Shown here: positions 36,094 to 47,364 of the stretch, piece after piece
Layout of the letters: the number at the start of each line of letters is the position of its first letter
Numbering within the stretch: the first letter of the stretch is position 1
DNA from: Bimastos eiseni
Lineage: Eukaryota; Annelida; Clitellata; Crassiclitellata; Lumbricidae
Direction: 5' to 3'
DNA: 64,000 nt
NCBI GenBank assembly: GCA_959347315.1
Contig: OY365811.1
Span: 37,345,206-37,409,205 of the forward strand
The notes under the pieces: model-generated
Databases searched by the model: none
What the model was told of the DNA's origin: nothing
The model's input: the letters and a program-made list of their open reading frames with translations, nothing else
Made by a program: the position numbers and the translations under genes

Positions 36094-36302
36094 GAAGAGA
36101 ATATTCTGTGTGTGTCTGTCAATCCCTGCTATGCATTTGCACAATTTCACAGCTTTTGACGGGAATCCTTCGATGTTGGCTCAGGGAACACCTGGGACAC
36201 CCAGTAAAACGGTTGGTGAACTCGCGGCCGCCGTCTTCCTGCTCTCCATGACCAAAAATCTGTCTCAACCCGTGGAGGAAAATAGTAAAGAGTGAGGGAG
36301 AC

Positions 36303-36560
36303 ACCCAGTGATGATGATACTGATGGTGGTGATAATGATGATCATACTGAGGGTGGTGATGATGATGGTGTGGTGATTATAATTATTATAGTGGTGATGA
36401 TGGTGTTGGTTGTGATGGTAGTGTTGGTGGTGATGATAATGGTGATGGTCGTGGTGGTAATGACTGGTGGTGGTGGTAATGACTGTAATGACTGGTGGTG
36501 GTGGTGGCGGTGTTGATGGTGATGATATGGATGATAGTGATGATGATGATGGATAAGTAC
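36303..36560 (+). repeat. GATGGTGGTGAT-rich simple repeat
   Basis: Irregular gatgatgatggtg and ggtggtggtaatgact units; ends gatgatgatgatgg, possibly a retroposon tail that expanded. Confidence 0.9.
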
Positions 36561-37129
36561 CCATCTGGTATAACAACAAGTGAAGAGAGGCGATTGACGT
36601 CACCGCTAACAGTGTGCTCACGAGTTGAATCGTAACGAAAAGATCTAACCCAAGTAGCGAAAGAGGGGAAGAGCGTGACCTTTTGTCCTTGACGTTTGAT
36701 ATTCGGGCTCTATATAATGAGACGGTTGTTTACGTAATGACCTTCGCCTCGCCACGGATCTGTGCTGCCTCCTCTGACGGCTCGAGTATTTCCGTGCTAG
36801 CGGAATGTCTTTGATGCGTGTCGGCGGAATCGATGGTTGGCTGGCGTTGTTCCTCTGAAGACAGACAGCCACCGACAGCACGGGCGTCTTCTCACGTCCC
36901 AACGGAATTTAGGTTCGTCTCGTCTCTGTTGTCTGGCGGCGTCTGTCTAATGTGTCTGTGTGTCTCGTCTGCGTCTTCTTCTCTGCTTCCTTTCTGCTTC
37001 GTCTGCTTCCTCGTTTCTTCTGTTTTTCCTGAGCACTTCTGTATAACTTTGCTGTGCTTGTAACTTTGTGTGTCCGTGTGTCTGTTCGTTTGTTTGTTCA
37101 TCATTTGTTGTCTTTATCTGTGCTTGGTG

Positions 37130-38150
37130 TCTGGTCTTCTTTTCTGTTGGTCTTTTTGTCTGTTGGTCTTTTAGTCTGTTGGTCTTTTTATGTTGGTCTT
37201 TTTTGTCTTTTTATCTGTTTGTCTTTTTATCTGTTTGTCTTTTTATCTGTTTGTCTTTTTATCTGTTGGTCTTTTTGTCTGTTGGTCTTTTTATGTGTTG
37301 GTCTTTTTGCCTGTGGGTCTTTTTGTCTGTTTGTTTTTTTATTTGCTTGTCTTTTTGTCTGTTGATCTTTTTATGTATTGGTCTTTTTATATGTTGGTCT
37401 TTTTATCTGTTGGTCTTTTTATCTGTTGGTCTTTTTGCTTGTGGGTCTTTTTGCTTGTGGGTCTTTTTGTCTGTTTGTCTTTTTATCTGTTGGTCTTTTT
37501 GTCTGTTTGTCTTTTTGTCTGTTGGTCTTTTTGTCTGTTGGTCTTTTTGTCTGTTTGTCTTTTTATCTGTTGGTCTTTTTGCTTGTGGGTCTTTTTGTCT
37601 GTTTGTCTTTTTATCTGTTGGTCTTTTTGTCTGTTGGTCTTTTTGTCTGTTGGTCTTTTTGTCTGTTTGTCTTTTTGTCTGTTTGTCTTTTTGTCTGTTT
37701 GTCTTTTTATCTGTTTGTCTTTTTATATGTTGGTCTTTTTATATGTTGGTCTTTTTGCTTGTGGGTCTTTTTGTCTGTTTGTCTTTTTATCTGTTGGTCT
37801 TTTTGTCTGTTTGTCTTTTTATCTGTTGGTCTTTTTGTCTGTTGGTCTTTTTATCTGTTTGTCTTTTTATCTGTTTGTCTTTTTATCTGTTGGTCTTTTT
37901 GTCTGTTGGTCTTTTTATCTGTTGGTCTTTTTTGTCTTTTTGTCTGTTGGTCTTTTTATCTGTTTGTCTTTTTATCTGTTGGTCTTTTTGTCTGTTGGTC
38001 TTTTTATGTGTTGGTCTTTTTATATGTTGGTCTTTTTATATGTTGGTCTTTTTGCCTGTGGGTCTTTTTGTCTGTTTGTCTTTTTATCTGTTGGTCTTTT
38101 TATCTGTTGGTCTTTTTGTCTGTTTGTCTTTTTATATGTTTGTTTTCATT
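37130..38150 (+). repeat. 16-bp minisatellite, ~60 copies (GTCTTTTTRTCTGTTK)
   Basis: About 1 kb of a 16-bp unit, gtctttttatctgttg and variants (gtctgttt, gcttgtgg, atatgttg). Variants recur in higher-order patterns of two to five units. Because 16 is one more than a multiple of three, successive units shift frame, and since no unit contains a stop on this strand all three frames stay open. This yields apparent frames of 381, 364 and 272 codons. Confidence 0.98.
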
Positions 38151-38193
38151 CTTATGGGTGTCATTGTCCTTGTCTCTCTCTTTCCCTGTTTTG

Positions 38194-38631
38194 TAGGGAT
38201 GAACCGAGTTTAAATTTCTTGCCGAGTCCGAGTACCGAGTTGTATGAGCTGAATTTTGCCGAGTCGGAGTCAAATTTTTTTTAAAAGAGTCTCATTCTCT
38301 TGATGTTTAGATTGACAGTTCACACAATTTTTATGAAGTTTTAAGCTTTGCCTTAATTTTCTGTAGGAAGTCGTAACTTGTATGCACAAATATTGCCAGT
38401 TTTTGTGCTTTTAGCTAAGTCGATTGTCGTCTTGTAGCTCAAAATTATAGTATTTTGGGTTTTACTTTGGTCAATTGTCTTTTTATAAATAAAAAAATCC
38501 GATTTTTGTTTCAAAACAGAAAATTGGAAAGATTTAGACTCGGACCCATAGTTTTACCGAGTCTGCGTTTTGCAGAGTATTACGAAATTTGGGCGAGCCG
38601 AGTTTCCAAAGCGAGTTTCAGCACATCCCTG
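38194..38631. mobile_element. hAT-type MITE, copy A (438 bp)
   Basis: Starts tagggatgaaccgagt and ends cgagtttcagcacatccctg, giving inverted ends TAGGGATG and CAGGGATG with further cgagt similarity. Flanking 8-mers ctgttttg (38186-38193) and ctgtcttg (38632-38639) match at 7 of 8. The left duplication lies at the end of the 16-bp minisatellite region. No transposase frame. It shares its interior with copy B at 44266-44662. Confidence 0.9.
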
Positions 38632-38940
38632 CTGTCTTGTGCGTTTCCTCAGTGCTTCTGTTTCAATGTTCCTGCTCACGTTTCATCTTGAGCTCAGCTG
38701 ATTGTCTTTTCTGAGTAACAATGGCTGGATTTATACATCCCCCACACAGACCACGGTTAGGGGTTCTAAACCCAACCTTGGTAAAAAAAATGTTGAATTT
38801 ATTTTCTACTGGCACCCTCTATTGAATTCGGACATCGAATGAATACACTGGCCAGTGATAAGGTCGTTTGGAGAAAGGCAACTGTCTTTATAGGCTGAGG
38901 CTAAGAAAATGATGGTACTAAGAATGATGACCGCTTACGT

Positions 38941-39160
38941 CACTGATCTTTTTCCTAGTGTCTTTCGTCTTTTGTGTTTTGTCTGATGGTCTCTGTGCTT
39001 TTAGTTATTTTTTATGTGTATATGTCTGTGTCTGCATTTGTCTGTGTCTTTTCATTTATTTGTGTCTTTGTATGTCTTTATTTATGTATATATCTTTGTG
39101 TGTTTGTGCCGTGCCTGTTTGTGTCCGCATATCTGTTTGTGTCTTTGTATGTCTTCGTGT
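38941..39160 (+). repeat. TGTGTCTTTG-rich cryptic repeat
   Basis: tgtgtctttgtatgtctt and related segments recur with spacing of about 40-70 bp; the frames it opens have no coding character. Confidence 0.6.
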
Positions 39161-39884
39161 CTTGCCGTGGTGTTCGTATATCCTCTCACGGGTGTCTGAT
39201 TTCGCTTGCGTGTTCTTTATCTTCGCCTCTCTTCGGCTGTCAATCTGCGCGCATGCGCTTGACGTCTTTCCTTGAGCTGCTCTTCGCGCGCATGCGTCAG
39301 ATAGCGTTGTCGTCGACCTGGCATCACGCCTTCTTCGTTACGCGTTCAACTCGTCATTGCTTTCTTGAAAACGCTCATTAGCTACTGAGGAGGAACGCGT
39401 CGGCGGAAGGATGCGGCGGAAGGATGATGATGGAGATGCTTGCACCGCGTGCTTTCACCGCTGCCTCTGAAGCTGTTGCTGCTGCGGCTGCTGATTATGT
39501 CGAATTCATCCCAGTATAGCATCTATGATAGGCTTTTCTACGTTCATCTATCCGCTTCTGAATCGGTCCCGCGCTAATGCCAGACGAATCCGACGCTTGT
39601 ATATTTATCTCGTGATGATGCTATGGGCTGCAACGCCAACTGCTGCTGCAACTGCTGCTGTTGTTGCTGCTGCTGCTTCTCATCATGCATCTGTCGGATG
39701 CTGGCAGTAGTTTTTGTGCGCTCTCACGAGACCGTTTGACGTCGGTGCCATGTTTTTGAGATTTTCTCTAAGTTATTTGCTTAGAGGGTCCAATTTCCAG
39801 GCTGTAACGTAAAGTAGCCAGACATTTGGATCTCTGTGGCTCATCGCTGGGTGTGTTATGCCGGAGAAACGTATTGGTCCGTCA

Positions 39885-40315
39885 TTATAATAATAATAAT
39901 TATTGGTACTATTATTATTATTGTTATTATCAGTCGTTATCATCACTCATCGTCATCATTAGTTGATTAGTTGAAAATCATTAGTTGTCGTCGTCACAAT
40001 CCATCATCATCATTAGTTGGCATTATCAATATTCGTTATAATCATCAGTCATTTTATCATTTTCATCAGTTGTCATCATTTTCTTTGTCACTATTGTTGT
40101 CAGTCTTCATCATTGTTATCATCAGTCATCATAATTATTACTCTCCATTGTTATTATTCATTTTTATTATTATCCCTCATCATCATCATCAACAGTTATC
40201 ATCAATATTGCTATCAATATCATCAGTTTTCATAATTATTATAATTGTAATCAGTTGTCATTATTATCACTATCATTATCAAAATCATTGATTATTATCA
40301 TCAGTCATCACAATA
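39885..40315 (+). repeat. ATT/ATC-rich simple repeat region
   Basis: Irregular attattatta, atcatcatca and catcagtcatcat runs over about 430 bp, ending just before a dispersed-repeat copy. Confidence 0.9.
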
Positions 40316-40344
40316 AAGTGCATATAATGCATGGATATGTTGCA

Positions 40345-40465
40345 AGGACCTGCACAGATTTCACTGCTCGCACTCTGAAGTGCCAGTCCCTAATCTGGAT
40401 AAAGCAGGAGGGCGACGCTAATGATCTTTGTTATCTCAATGTCGTTAAATATAAACTAGTACTTG
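40345..40465 (+). repeat. GCCAGTCCCAAGCC dispersed repeat, copy 4
   Basis: Contains ctgctcgcactctgaagtgc, cagtccctaatctggataaa, then gcaggagggcgacgctaatg and atctttgttatct. It directly follows the ATT/ATC array. Confidence 0.75.
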
Positions 40466-40654
40466 CTTCAGCTGTGTGCGATCTCTGTGGCAGCTCAACT
40501 GTATAACTGATCATTCAAGATTTTAACGGAAATGTTCACCGTGTTTGTTTATAGTTATTCCCAGGAATTCTGAAGACTTTTAAGTAGGATGACCTCGGCG
40601 GCTTTGTCCCACAAACTGTTGGCAGACAATTCGCGAATTCGGATAGGTCTGCTT

Positions 40655-41655
40655 GTCGGTGACGTTGATTCCGGGCCGCCTGTAATTCCAATGGCAGTAA
40701 TTCCTATGACGGTAGTAATTCCAAGGACGGTAATTCCGGTGACGGTTATTCCGGTGACGGTTATTCCAGTGACGGTAAATCCTGGATGTTACTAATTTCG
40801 ACGGTGCTATTTTCAATGACGGTAATTCAGGGTCGATGTTTAATCCTATATCAGAAACTTCAATGAGGATTAGATGCGACATAAATTCCGGGACTTTTAG
40901 TCTTTCAAATGTACTATATAAAATTTTTATAACATGCTAGACATTAAACTTGAAACATGCAGAGGCAAGCCAAAAACAGTTTTATTTGATTAGACGAGTT
41001 TGGACTATAAGCTTCCCGCTTCAACCGACGGCCTTTCGTACTACCGCCCACGTCTGATCACGAGGGGTAGGGACGCGTCCCAAGGAGTGGCGAACGGAAC
41101 CGTTGCAGGCCAACCGACGTCAACGGCAGAAGGTCACGTCAACGGACGTGGAACAACAGTCGCCCGGCAGGAAATTGGTTCGGATGGACAGTCCATCAGC
41201 AATTTAATTCGCACCGTTATCAACGCCTCTGCTACCCCACCACCACCCCTACCACCGCTAACCCCACCACCCTCATCAACACCACAGCTAACTCCACCAC
41301 CCATACCACCTCCATCAACACCACCGCCAACCCCTACCTCCCCATTGCAACCCTCATCAACACCACTACCCCTACCTCTATCCCTCCGATGGACTGACGG
41401 ATTTACCCTTCGACGATGTTTGTGTATCAAGATAGCGTTCATATTTCAACCGCGTCGCCGCCAGCCCGAAGTTACCGCCACTGTTCTTACCGTCGCCGGA
41501 AATTATACCGACATCCTGGAATTGCCGTCGCTTGAATTCCCCTTAGTGAGTTACCGCCACTTTTATTACCGTCGCCGAAAATTACCGGCGTTTTTGAATT
41601 ACCGTCATGCGAATTGCCGTCAATCAGTGAAGTTGCTATCGTCGGATTATAATCT
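40655..41655. mobile_element. Foldback-type element with arms of ~15-bp tandem units
   Basis: The left arm (about 40660-40860) is a run of units close to ggtgacggtaattcc, for example gtgacggttattcc repeated at 40739-40785. The right arm (about 41455-41655) carries the inverse complement (gaattaccgtcgcc, gagttaccgccactt, gaaaattaccggcg). Units are 15-19 bp and decay outward. The centre (about 40870-41450) is single-copy here, CG-rich in part, with a CCACC-rich segment at 41236-41380. Inverted arms made of short tandem units define foldback elements. From memory, sea urchin TU elements have inverted repeats built of 15-bp units. Confidence 0.72.
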
Positions 41656-41704
41656 GCCAGAAATTGCCATCACTTATTGTTTGTCCAAAAATCTAAGTAA
41701 ATAA
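41000..41704 (+). CDS. Unrecognised 234-codon frame inside the foldback element (doubtful)
   Basis: This is the longest frame in the window that is not made wholly of simple repeat. It has a TTG rather than ATG at the start of the open stretch, an N-terminal half of ordinary composition (including GQSISNLIRTVINASATPPP), a Pro/Thr/Ser-rich middle from a CCACC repeat, and a C-terminal part that is the translated right arm of 15-bp units. Two of these three parts are repeat-derived and tend to stay open by themselves. No domain recognised. Most likely not a gene, though the N-terminal half could be a remnant of an element-encoded protein. Confidence 0.12.
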   Translation: MDYKLPASTDGLSYYRPRLITRGRDASQGVANGTVAGQPTSTAEGHVNGRGTTVARQEIGSDGQSISNLIRTVINASATPPPPLPPLTPPPSSTPQLTPPPIPPPSTPPPTPTSPLQPSSTPLPLPLSLRWTDGFTLRRCLCIKIAFIFQPRRRQPEVTATVLTVAGNYTDILELPSLEFPLVSYRHFYYRRRKLPAFLNYRHANCRQSVKLLSSDYNLPEIAITYCLSKNLSK

Positions 41705-42079
41705 ATAATAAAAAGTGTTATTTTCCTCCTATGCTCTTTGTATGGCGCATAAAATTATCTGCCGGGTGTAGCGAAAGTTGAACCCAATTCATTTTATAAC
41801 TAGTGCTATTTAGTTGATATGATTAATGTATACTTGTATAGTTGTTACTTTGGATAGTATGCATCAACATAATTAGTATAAGTTTGTGTGTATGTTTTAT
41901 TATTTAGTTTTTGCTCCACTTTATATTGCTCCATTAGTATGATTGTTTGGACAATGTAATGACTTGTGTTGTTTGATGAAAAAGTTCTCACACTGAATTT
42001 ACAAGATGTCTTCAAATGCATTGTTTAGATCACACGAACCTGAGACCTGCTACATTCAGTGGCTTGATGCACATGTAAA

Positions 42080-42148
42080 TATGTGCATATATATATATGT
42101 ATATATATGAATTTATATATATATATATATATAAATATATATAAAACA
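42080..42148 (+). repeat. (TA)n-rich microsatellite
   Basis: atatatatatgtatatatatg and tatatatatatatata tracts with palindromic character. Confidence 0.95.
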
Positions 42149-43225
42149 TTTATGCATACGCCTGTGCTTGCATACATACCTACACTCATACATGTATGTC
42201 TTTCTGCACCTCAGATTCACATAATCTGTGAGACCATTGCACTTGAGTTCCAAATTTAGTTAATTAATTAATAATAATAAATAATAAAACATACAAAGCT
42301 AGAAATGCTGAAGGTGTGCAATTGTTGTTATTGAAATCGGTTAAAATAGAAAGTAATAGATCATACTTTCGTTATCATCATTACACACTTACTAATACTC
42401 TTCTATAAATGGGTGTAATATTGATTGCTATTGGTGTTCACTCTTCAATCAACGTGCAATCAATCCTTAAACTCCTTCGAAAACTGCTCTTTCTCTCAGA
42501 GAGTGCTGCTGATGCCATGTATATGGGGCTGTATAAATTTACTGTGTGGCGTGATTGTATTTTCGCTGTTGACCGGAAATGGACAGAACGGTTGCCAAGA
42601 GATTGTTCCATGGGGTAGGGGGCATCGACTGACCAGGGGTGGACGTTTCCTGTGTGGACACTGGACCGAACATCCGACAAATGAAGTGTTGCGAATCTGC
42701 AAAAACGAGTTTGATTGTTTGCCCAGCATTCTGTCGCCCGCCTTATTCTGTGCCAGGTCGCTTACGTTCATTCTTGTTTAGCACCTTTGGCTCTATTTAA
42801 ACAGAAAAGGTGCTATAGTAACCTCTTCATACTTACCCTCATACATGCACATTTGTTTACTGGTGCATACATGCATACATAAATAGGTACTTATTTCCGT
42901 GTGTACATGCAAAGATACGCAATATATATGCATATATAGACTGTATGCATACATACTCATATACACATACTCATATACACATACTCATATACACATTGGA
43001 CTCATTTGCTAGAACATTTATGTAGTGCCTTTTCAAGACATTAGATGTTTTTTGATCCGTTAGCCTCCCAGGTTCATAAAATAAAATACTGTTATTCTGT
43101 GTATGTATAGTATGGGTGTGTGCGTGTGTTTACGTAGTTCTATGTGCGTGTATGTGTTTGCATATTTTATGTATCTCCTTTTGTTGAACTACTTGGGCAG
43201 TGTTCTGTTGTTTGCCATGGATTAG

Positions 43226-43308
43226 GTTTTGCCTTTGTGACATTCGAGAGTGAAAGTGTCGTCGACAAAGTCTGCGAGATACATTTCCATGAGATTAACA
43301 ACAAGATG
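43226..43308 (+). CDS. msi: Musashi exon F: RRM2 RNP-1 to domain end
   Basis: Acceptor ccatggattag, donor gtaagt. The first two bases complete the Gly codon, giving [20 protein letters not shown] followed by FHEINNKM. This holds RNP-1 of RRM2 and the helix 2 motif [13 protein letters not shown], which is strongly diagnostic of Musashi. The usual residue at the third RNP-1 position is Gly (RGFGFVTF); here it is Ala (RGFAFVTF), a mild substitution. The polypyrimidine tract before the acceptor is short, but the frame and phase leave no other choice. Confidence 0.94.
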
Positions 43309-43319
43309 GTAAGTGTTAA

Positions 43320-43352
43320 ATGAGGTGCTATATAAATCATATTACATTACTC
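43320..43352 (+). repeat. L2/CR1-like retroposon tail
   Basis: gaggtgctatataaatcata followed by ttacattactc lies 12 bp after the donor of Musashi exon F. Confidence 0.45.
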
Positions 43353-44265
43353 ATGCATTAGAGAAGCATCTTTGTAACATGCAGATGATTTACTTTATAT
43401 ATTTCCACTGTAATAGCAAATCAGGCAATGGATAAGATAATTGTTGCCTGCCCAACCAAAGATTGATACCTTGGTTAGCGGATGATGGCGCTATAGAAGT
43501 CTGTAGATTAGACTTTGGGTGAGACTCGGCTTTTCTGACGTCAGTGTTTTTTCCGAATCCTGGCGTTGCAAGGCGTCGGAATTGCTTAGAAGTGTGTGTC
43601 TGTGTACGTGTAGGGGTCTGTGTGCGTGCGTGCTTCTGCCTTCCAGAAGGTAAATATATGCGAGATCAGCTTACACGCTTCTCCGTGTTTACCTTCGATC
43701 CCGTCAATGGATGGATTTCATTGTGAGTCGAAGTCTCCTGCAGACCTTTCTGTTGATTCAGTCTTGCCGAACTCGGACCGGTGCTCTTCTGACGATGAAG
43801 ATGATGATGCTGAATGAGAACAGCAGAGGCAGCAGCCTCATCTGAGAGCCTGCAGAGCAGTAGGTTACAAGTGCGTTGAGGCATGCAGAGAGGTTTTTGC
43901 CATCAAACTATCTAATCAGGACACTGATGGCTGAGCAGTGTTTTCGTAAGATAAGCTAGTTTTTCATTGGTATACTCACTTCAAAGTCAAACGTTGTCCA
44001 GATTCGTTTGGACGTGTTCCATGTTCAGCTAAGCGCTTGCTGTGCAATGCGGAAGTAAGACGCTTGTTAAAATAAATGCAATTAGATGTAGTTGTTAATA
44101 GTGCTTGTTTTAGGTAGATAGGTCTATGTAGGTCCCTACTTGCATAAAAACCTAAAAGACTTCCAATCAGTGTCCGACCTACGTTATTTTTTTTATACAA
44201 AGTAGGACTACATACGGTGCTAATTCGTTTTAATGCCATAAGTTGATGTACTAAGATACCCTTTC

Positions 44266-44662
44266 TAGGGATGAACAGAGTTTGAATTTCTTGCTGAGTC
44301 CGAGTCCTGAGTATTGCAAGTTCAATTTTGCCGAGTCCAAGTTTTGAATATTTAAAAAAGTATCATTCTCTTGATGTTTAATTTAGAAGTTTGCACAACA
44401 TTTTGCATTTTTTAGTTTTGGCTTAGTTTATACTAGGAAGTTGTAACTAGTAACTTCGTAAGCACTGCTATAGTAGCAGCATTTGTGTTTTTGGTTAGGT
44501 CGATTGTCGTTTAGTGAATTAAAATATCCGATTTTCGTTCTCAGGGCAGAAACTCGGAAAAAAATAATACTCGGACCCATTGTTTGTCCGAGACCAAGTA
44601 ATGCCGAGTACTACGAAACTTGAACTGAAGCGAGTTCCAAACCGAATTTCAGTTTGTCTTTA
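44266..44662. mobile_element. hAT-type MITE, copy B (397 bp)
   Basis: Starts tagggatgaacagagtttga and ends cgaatttcagtttgtcttta. Interior segments match copy A in order: gccgagtcc, tcattctcttgatgttta, gtcgattgtcgt, aaaatccgatttt-like, actcggacccat, ccgagt and ttacgaa-like. Flanking 8-mers accctttc (44258-44265) and atcctttc (44663-44670) match at 7 of 8, supporting the boundaries even though the right end is eroded. Confidence 0.85.
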
Positions 44663-44882
44663 ATCCTTTCATAACGAAAATAAATAACATGACATTGCGC
44701 ACAAAAAAGCATAATAAATTATGAGGAAAATTTAGATTTGATATTTATTTTATTGGCAATACTAGGCTTGGGTATCGTTCGTACATAATTAGGTCTGCGA
44801 ATGGGGATACTTAAATTGTTAAGCAAGGCTGATCTACGTGTAGGTCTAATACTGTCGCGATAACAATTATAAATTTATAATA

Positions 44883-44944
44883 GTGTTCACTTTTCACTTA
44901 CCTAAATATAGTATTACTATATTAAAATTAATGAAAGTGAACAC
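44883..44944. repeat. Inverted repeat with nested palindrome
   Basis: gtgttcacttttca at the left is matched by tgaaagtgaacac at the right; between them lies atatagtattactatat, itself a palindrome. Confidence 0.8.
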
Positions 44945-45439
44945 AGAAATTAAAAATTAATTACCGATGCTCATTATGCGCGCGACCGTTTAATTCGTCG
45001 TTTACAAAGTTGGCTAGTAAGATGGCTATGACGGAAGTTCATATGGAACGCCGATTTTGTGTTTTTGCCCGATTCATCCATAATTGTTTTTCTATTCTAC
45101 AGCTCTCGGCTGTGCGTTTAATTTTAACGTAGGCTTCCGTTTGTATTAATGTACGTGCGGTACTCCTATATTATTCTGATAAGTAACGTACGGTCGTGAC
45201 ACTATGCCTGCATCGCTAGGGGTAATCAATAATCATTACCATACGTCATGTAAGGTAATTATACTAGGAATTATTGCCCCAAAAGAGTTCATACTTCGCT
45301 TCTGGTTTGTGTTGGCTGGTGACATAATTGTATAGGTGTAGCGGAGTTGTATTGCGTTGCAGCAGTCTAGTCTAGACATCTAACCGATTTCCCAATTCCC
45401 AGGAACCGAATGATCTCTCTACCCTGCCTTACTTTCGCC

Positions 45440-46010
45440 GAGCGCCGTGTCACAGCACGCTCTCCTCGCCTGCTCCTCCTCTCTTCCTCCTTCTCCTCGT
45501 CCTCCTCATTCTCTCTCCTCCTCATTCTCACTCCTCCTCCTCCAACAAATTAGCATTCCTCATTTCTCGAGATGTCGCCACTCGTATTGCGCCCGCCGTC
45601 CTACCGATCGATCGGCACAAATATTTGCACGACCGACATATCGGCCGAGTGAGGCCGGACGTATCGGACCGTTCACGGCCATCCCTACGACGACGACGAC
45701 TGTTTAGGGGTCCTAGCGGACATTAAGGCATCGAGGCGCCAAGGGGGCCGATGAATGCCCGAGTGGAACGTCCGTCCGTGTCATCGGCTGGTACTGGCGG
45801 ACGATGCGTTTCTTTGACGCCGTCGTTCAAATGGCAATGCGCGTCCTCTGGTGACTGCTGGCTGACTGTGTGCCACAGGACATTGAGAAAGATTATTGCT
45901 TTACAAGTGGCCCCACTCGACGTCTTGGCCTCCTCCTCCTGGTCCGAGCGAGGCCCCGTCCTCTGGCGCTAGATAAAGTGTTGGACTTTGCCATCATCGT
46001 CGAGTTAGGT
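45440..46010 (+). other. CG-rich intronic segment
   Basis: Starts with a TCC-rich tract (45470-45545), then CG-dense sequence (gatcgatcggcac, cgaccgacatatcggccgag, cgacgacgacgac). No coding frame recognised. A regulatory function would be a guess. Confidence 0.25.
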
Positions 46011-46059
46011 ACCTGTGTGTTGATGAGAAGGACCATGGGAACTTGAGTTTTCGTGTGGC

Positions 46060-46145
46060 ACATTGGTCGAGTGGGAGGCTGGGCAGAGTGAAGGGCGCGG
46101 GTTGAATACTCTACTGGGACCTTGGCAGTGCAATTCCTTAACGTA
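46060..46145 (+). mobile_element. tRNA-like SINE fragment (weak)
   Basis: cattggtcgagtgggaggct resembles an A-box region and gggcgcgggttgaatactct a damaged B box, followed by gggaccttggcagtgcaatt. Confidence 0.35.
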
Positions 46146-47364
46146 GTGAATCAAGAACGTTTTTGTAAGCCAGGGTAGTTACGAATCCACGAAGCACCGA
46201 GTTTTCGCCGAGACCCAGTTCACACATCGGATTCACGTCGTCGTGTGATTCTGTAGGCCAATGTGTGCTACAAATGTTGTTTTCTGACGATGTCAAGTTG
46301 GCATAATAATAGTTGTAAATAGTAATAGTAATAAATTACAAACGTGATTAATATGTCAGAATGCAGCAGATGACTCACATCACCCTCTCTCTCTCTAATT
46401 GAGACCCACAGTTTACAATACTTCTATAGCACATGTGTGTTGACTGTAGAACGTGTAGAAATCCATTATTGGAAATGAGCTATATAAACTACAATATGAA
46501 GCTGGGTCGAATTTAGATTTAAAGACTGGTTGCTTACCAACTGGTAAAATTGCATGAAATAAATTCTTTAGTGCCTGTTCATTGCATAAGTAGCACAAAT
46601 GAAGTGTGTCTGGTGTGTCCTGGAACTAATAATTATCCCTTCCATATTAATCTCAGGTGTCTTCTGTTCAATTGATGGCTACAGATTGTTAACATAAACG
46701 ATCGTTTACTTTATATAAATAGGTTTAGGAATTGATATAATGCAGTAATTTCGGTGGTGCATTAATTCCTAATGGAATTCTTATTCCTGATGACGTCAAA
46801 CCTGGCGTTTGATAACTTTGATTGGGGATCGTTTAATTTCTACAACCTGATCATCTTGATGACCGTCGGCCATTTTGTGGCTGCTGCTCTAAGCCTACCA
46901 CAAAACCGATGGGTGGAACTTTCCCGCTCTGCGCTAGGTGGATTTCCGGCCAATAGATTTTGACCGTTTGCCCGAAACCTGAAGTGTTACGTAAGCGGTG
47001 GATAAAAACTGTTCGTCAGTCAGTCATCGAATTAAGTTGGCATGATTTTCATCACCCACCACCAGATGGCCAGAGAGTGTAGGCCTACGTGTGCCCCAGA
47101 CACACTGGTCGTGTTGCATAAACATAACATAAAAGGCAGCCGTCTGGCATGATCTTAATGCGCCCAGGCGCCTCAGGATGTCTTCCTCCTCCTCTTCGTG
47201 TTCTGAATCACCCCGCCGTCCACGTGACTCTTTCGGATCTCGGTTGCGGAAATAGCTCGTCTTGCATTGTTCCGAGATTTTGGGAACTTCAGTATAAATA
47301 GATGCGAGAGAGACAGACAGAGACTCAGAGACACAGAGACAGAGAGAGGGAGAGAGATGCTATC

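Larger units (their letters stand above)
32569..43225 (+). other. Musashi intron E-F (10.7 kb)
   Basis: No exon supported. It holds TATG, TG and TA microsatellites, a mariner-like MITE (35429-36012), a 1-kb 16-bp minisatellite (37130-38150), a hAT MITE (38194-38631), an ATC/ATT-rich array (39885-40315), a dispersed repeat (40345-40450) and a foldback element (about 40655-41655). Confidence 0.85.

Noticed and set aside
37068..38284. Open frames of 381, 364 and 272 codons, Leu/Phe/Cys/Val-rich like a membrane protein
   Set aside because: They are translations of the 16-bp minisatellite in different frames; no unit contains a stop on this strand.
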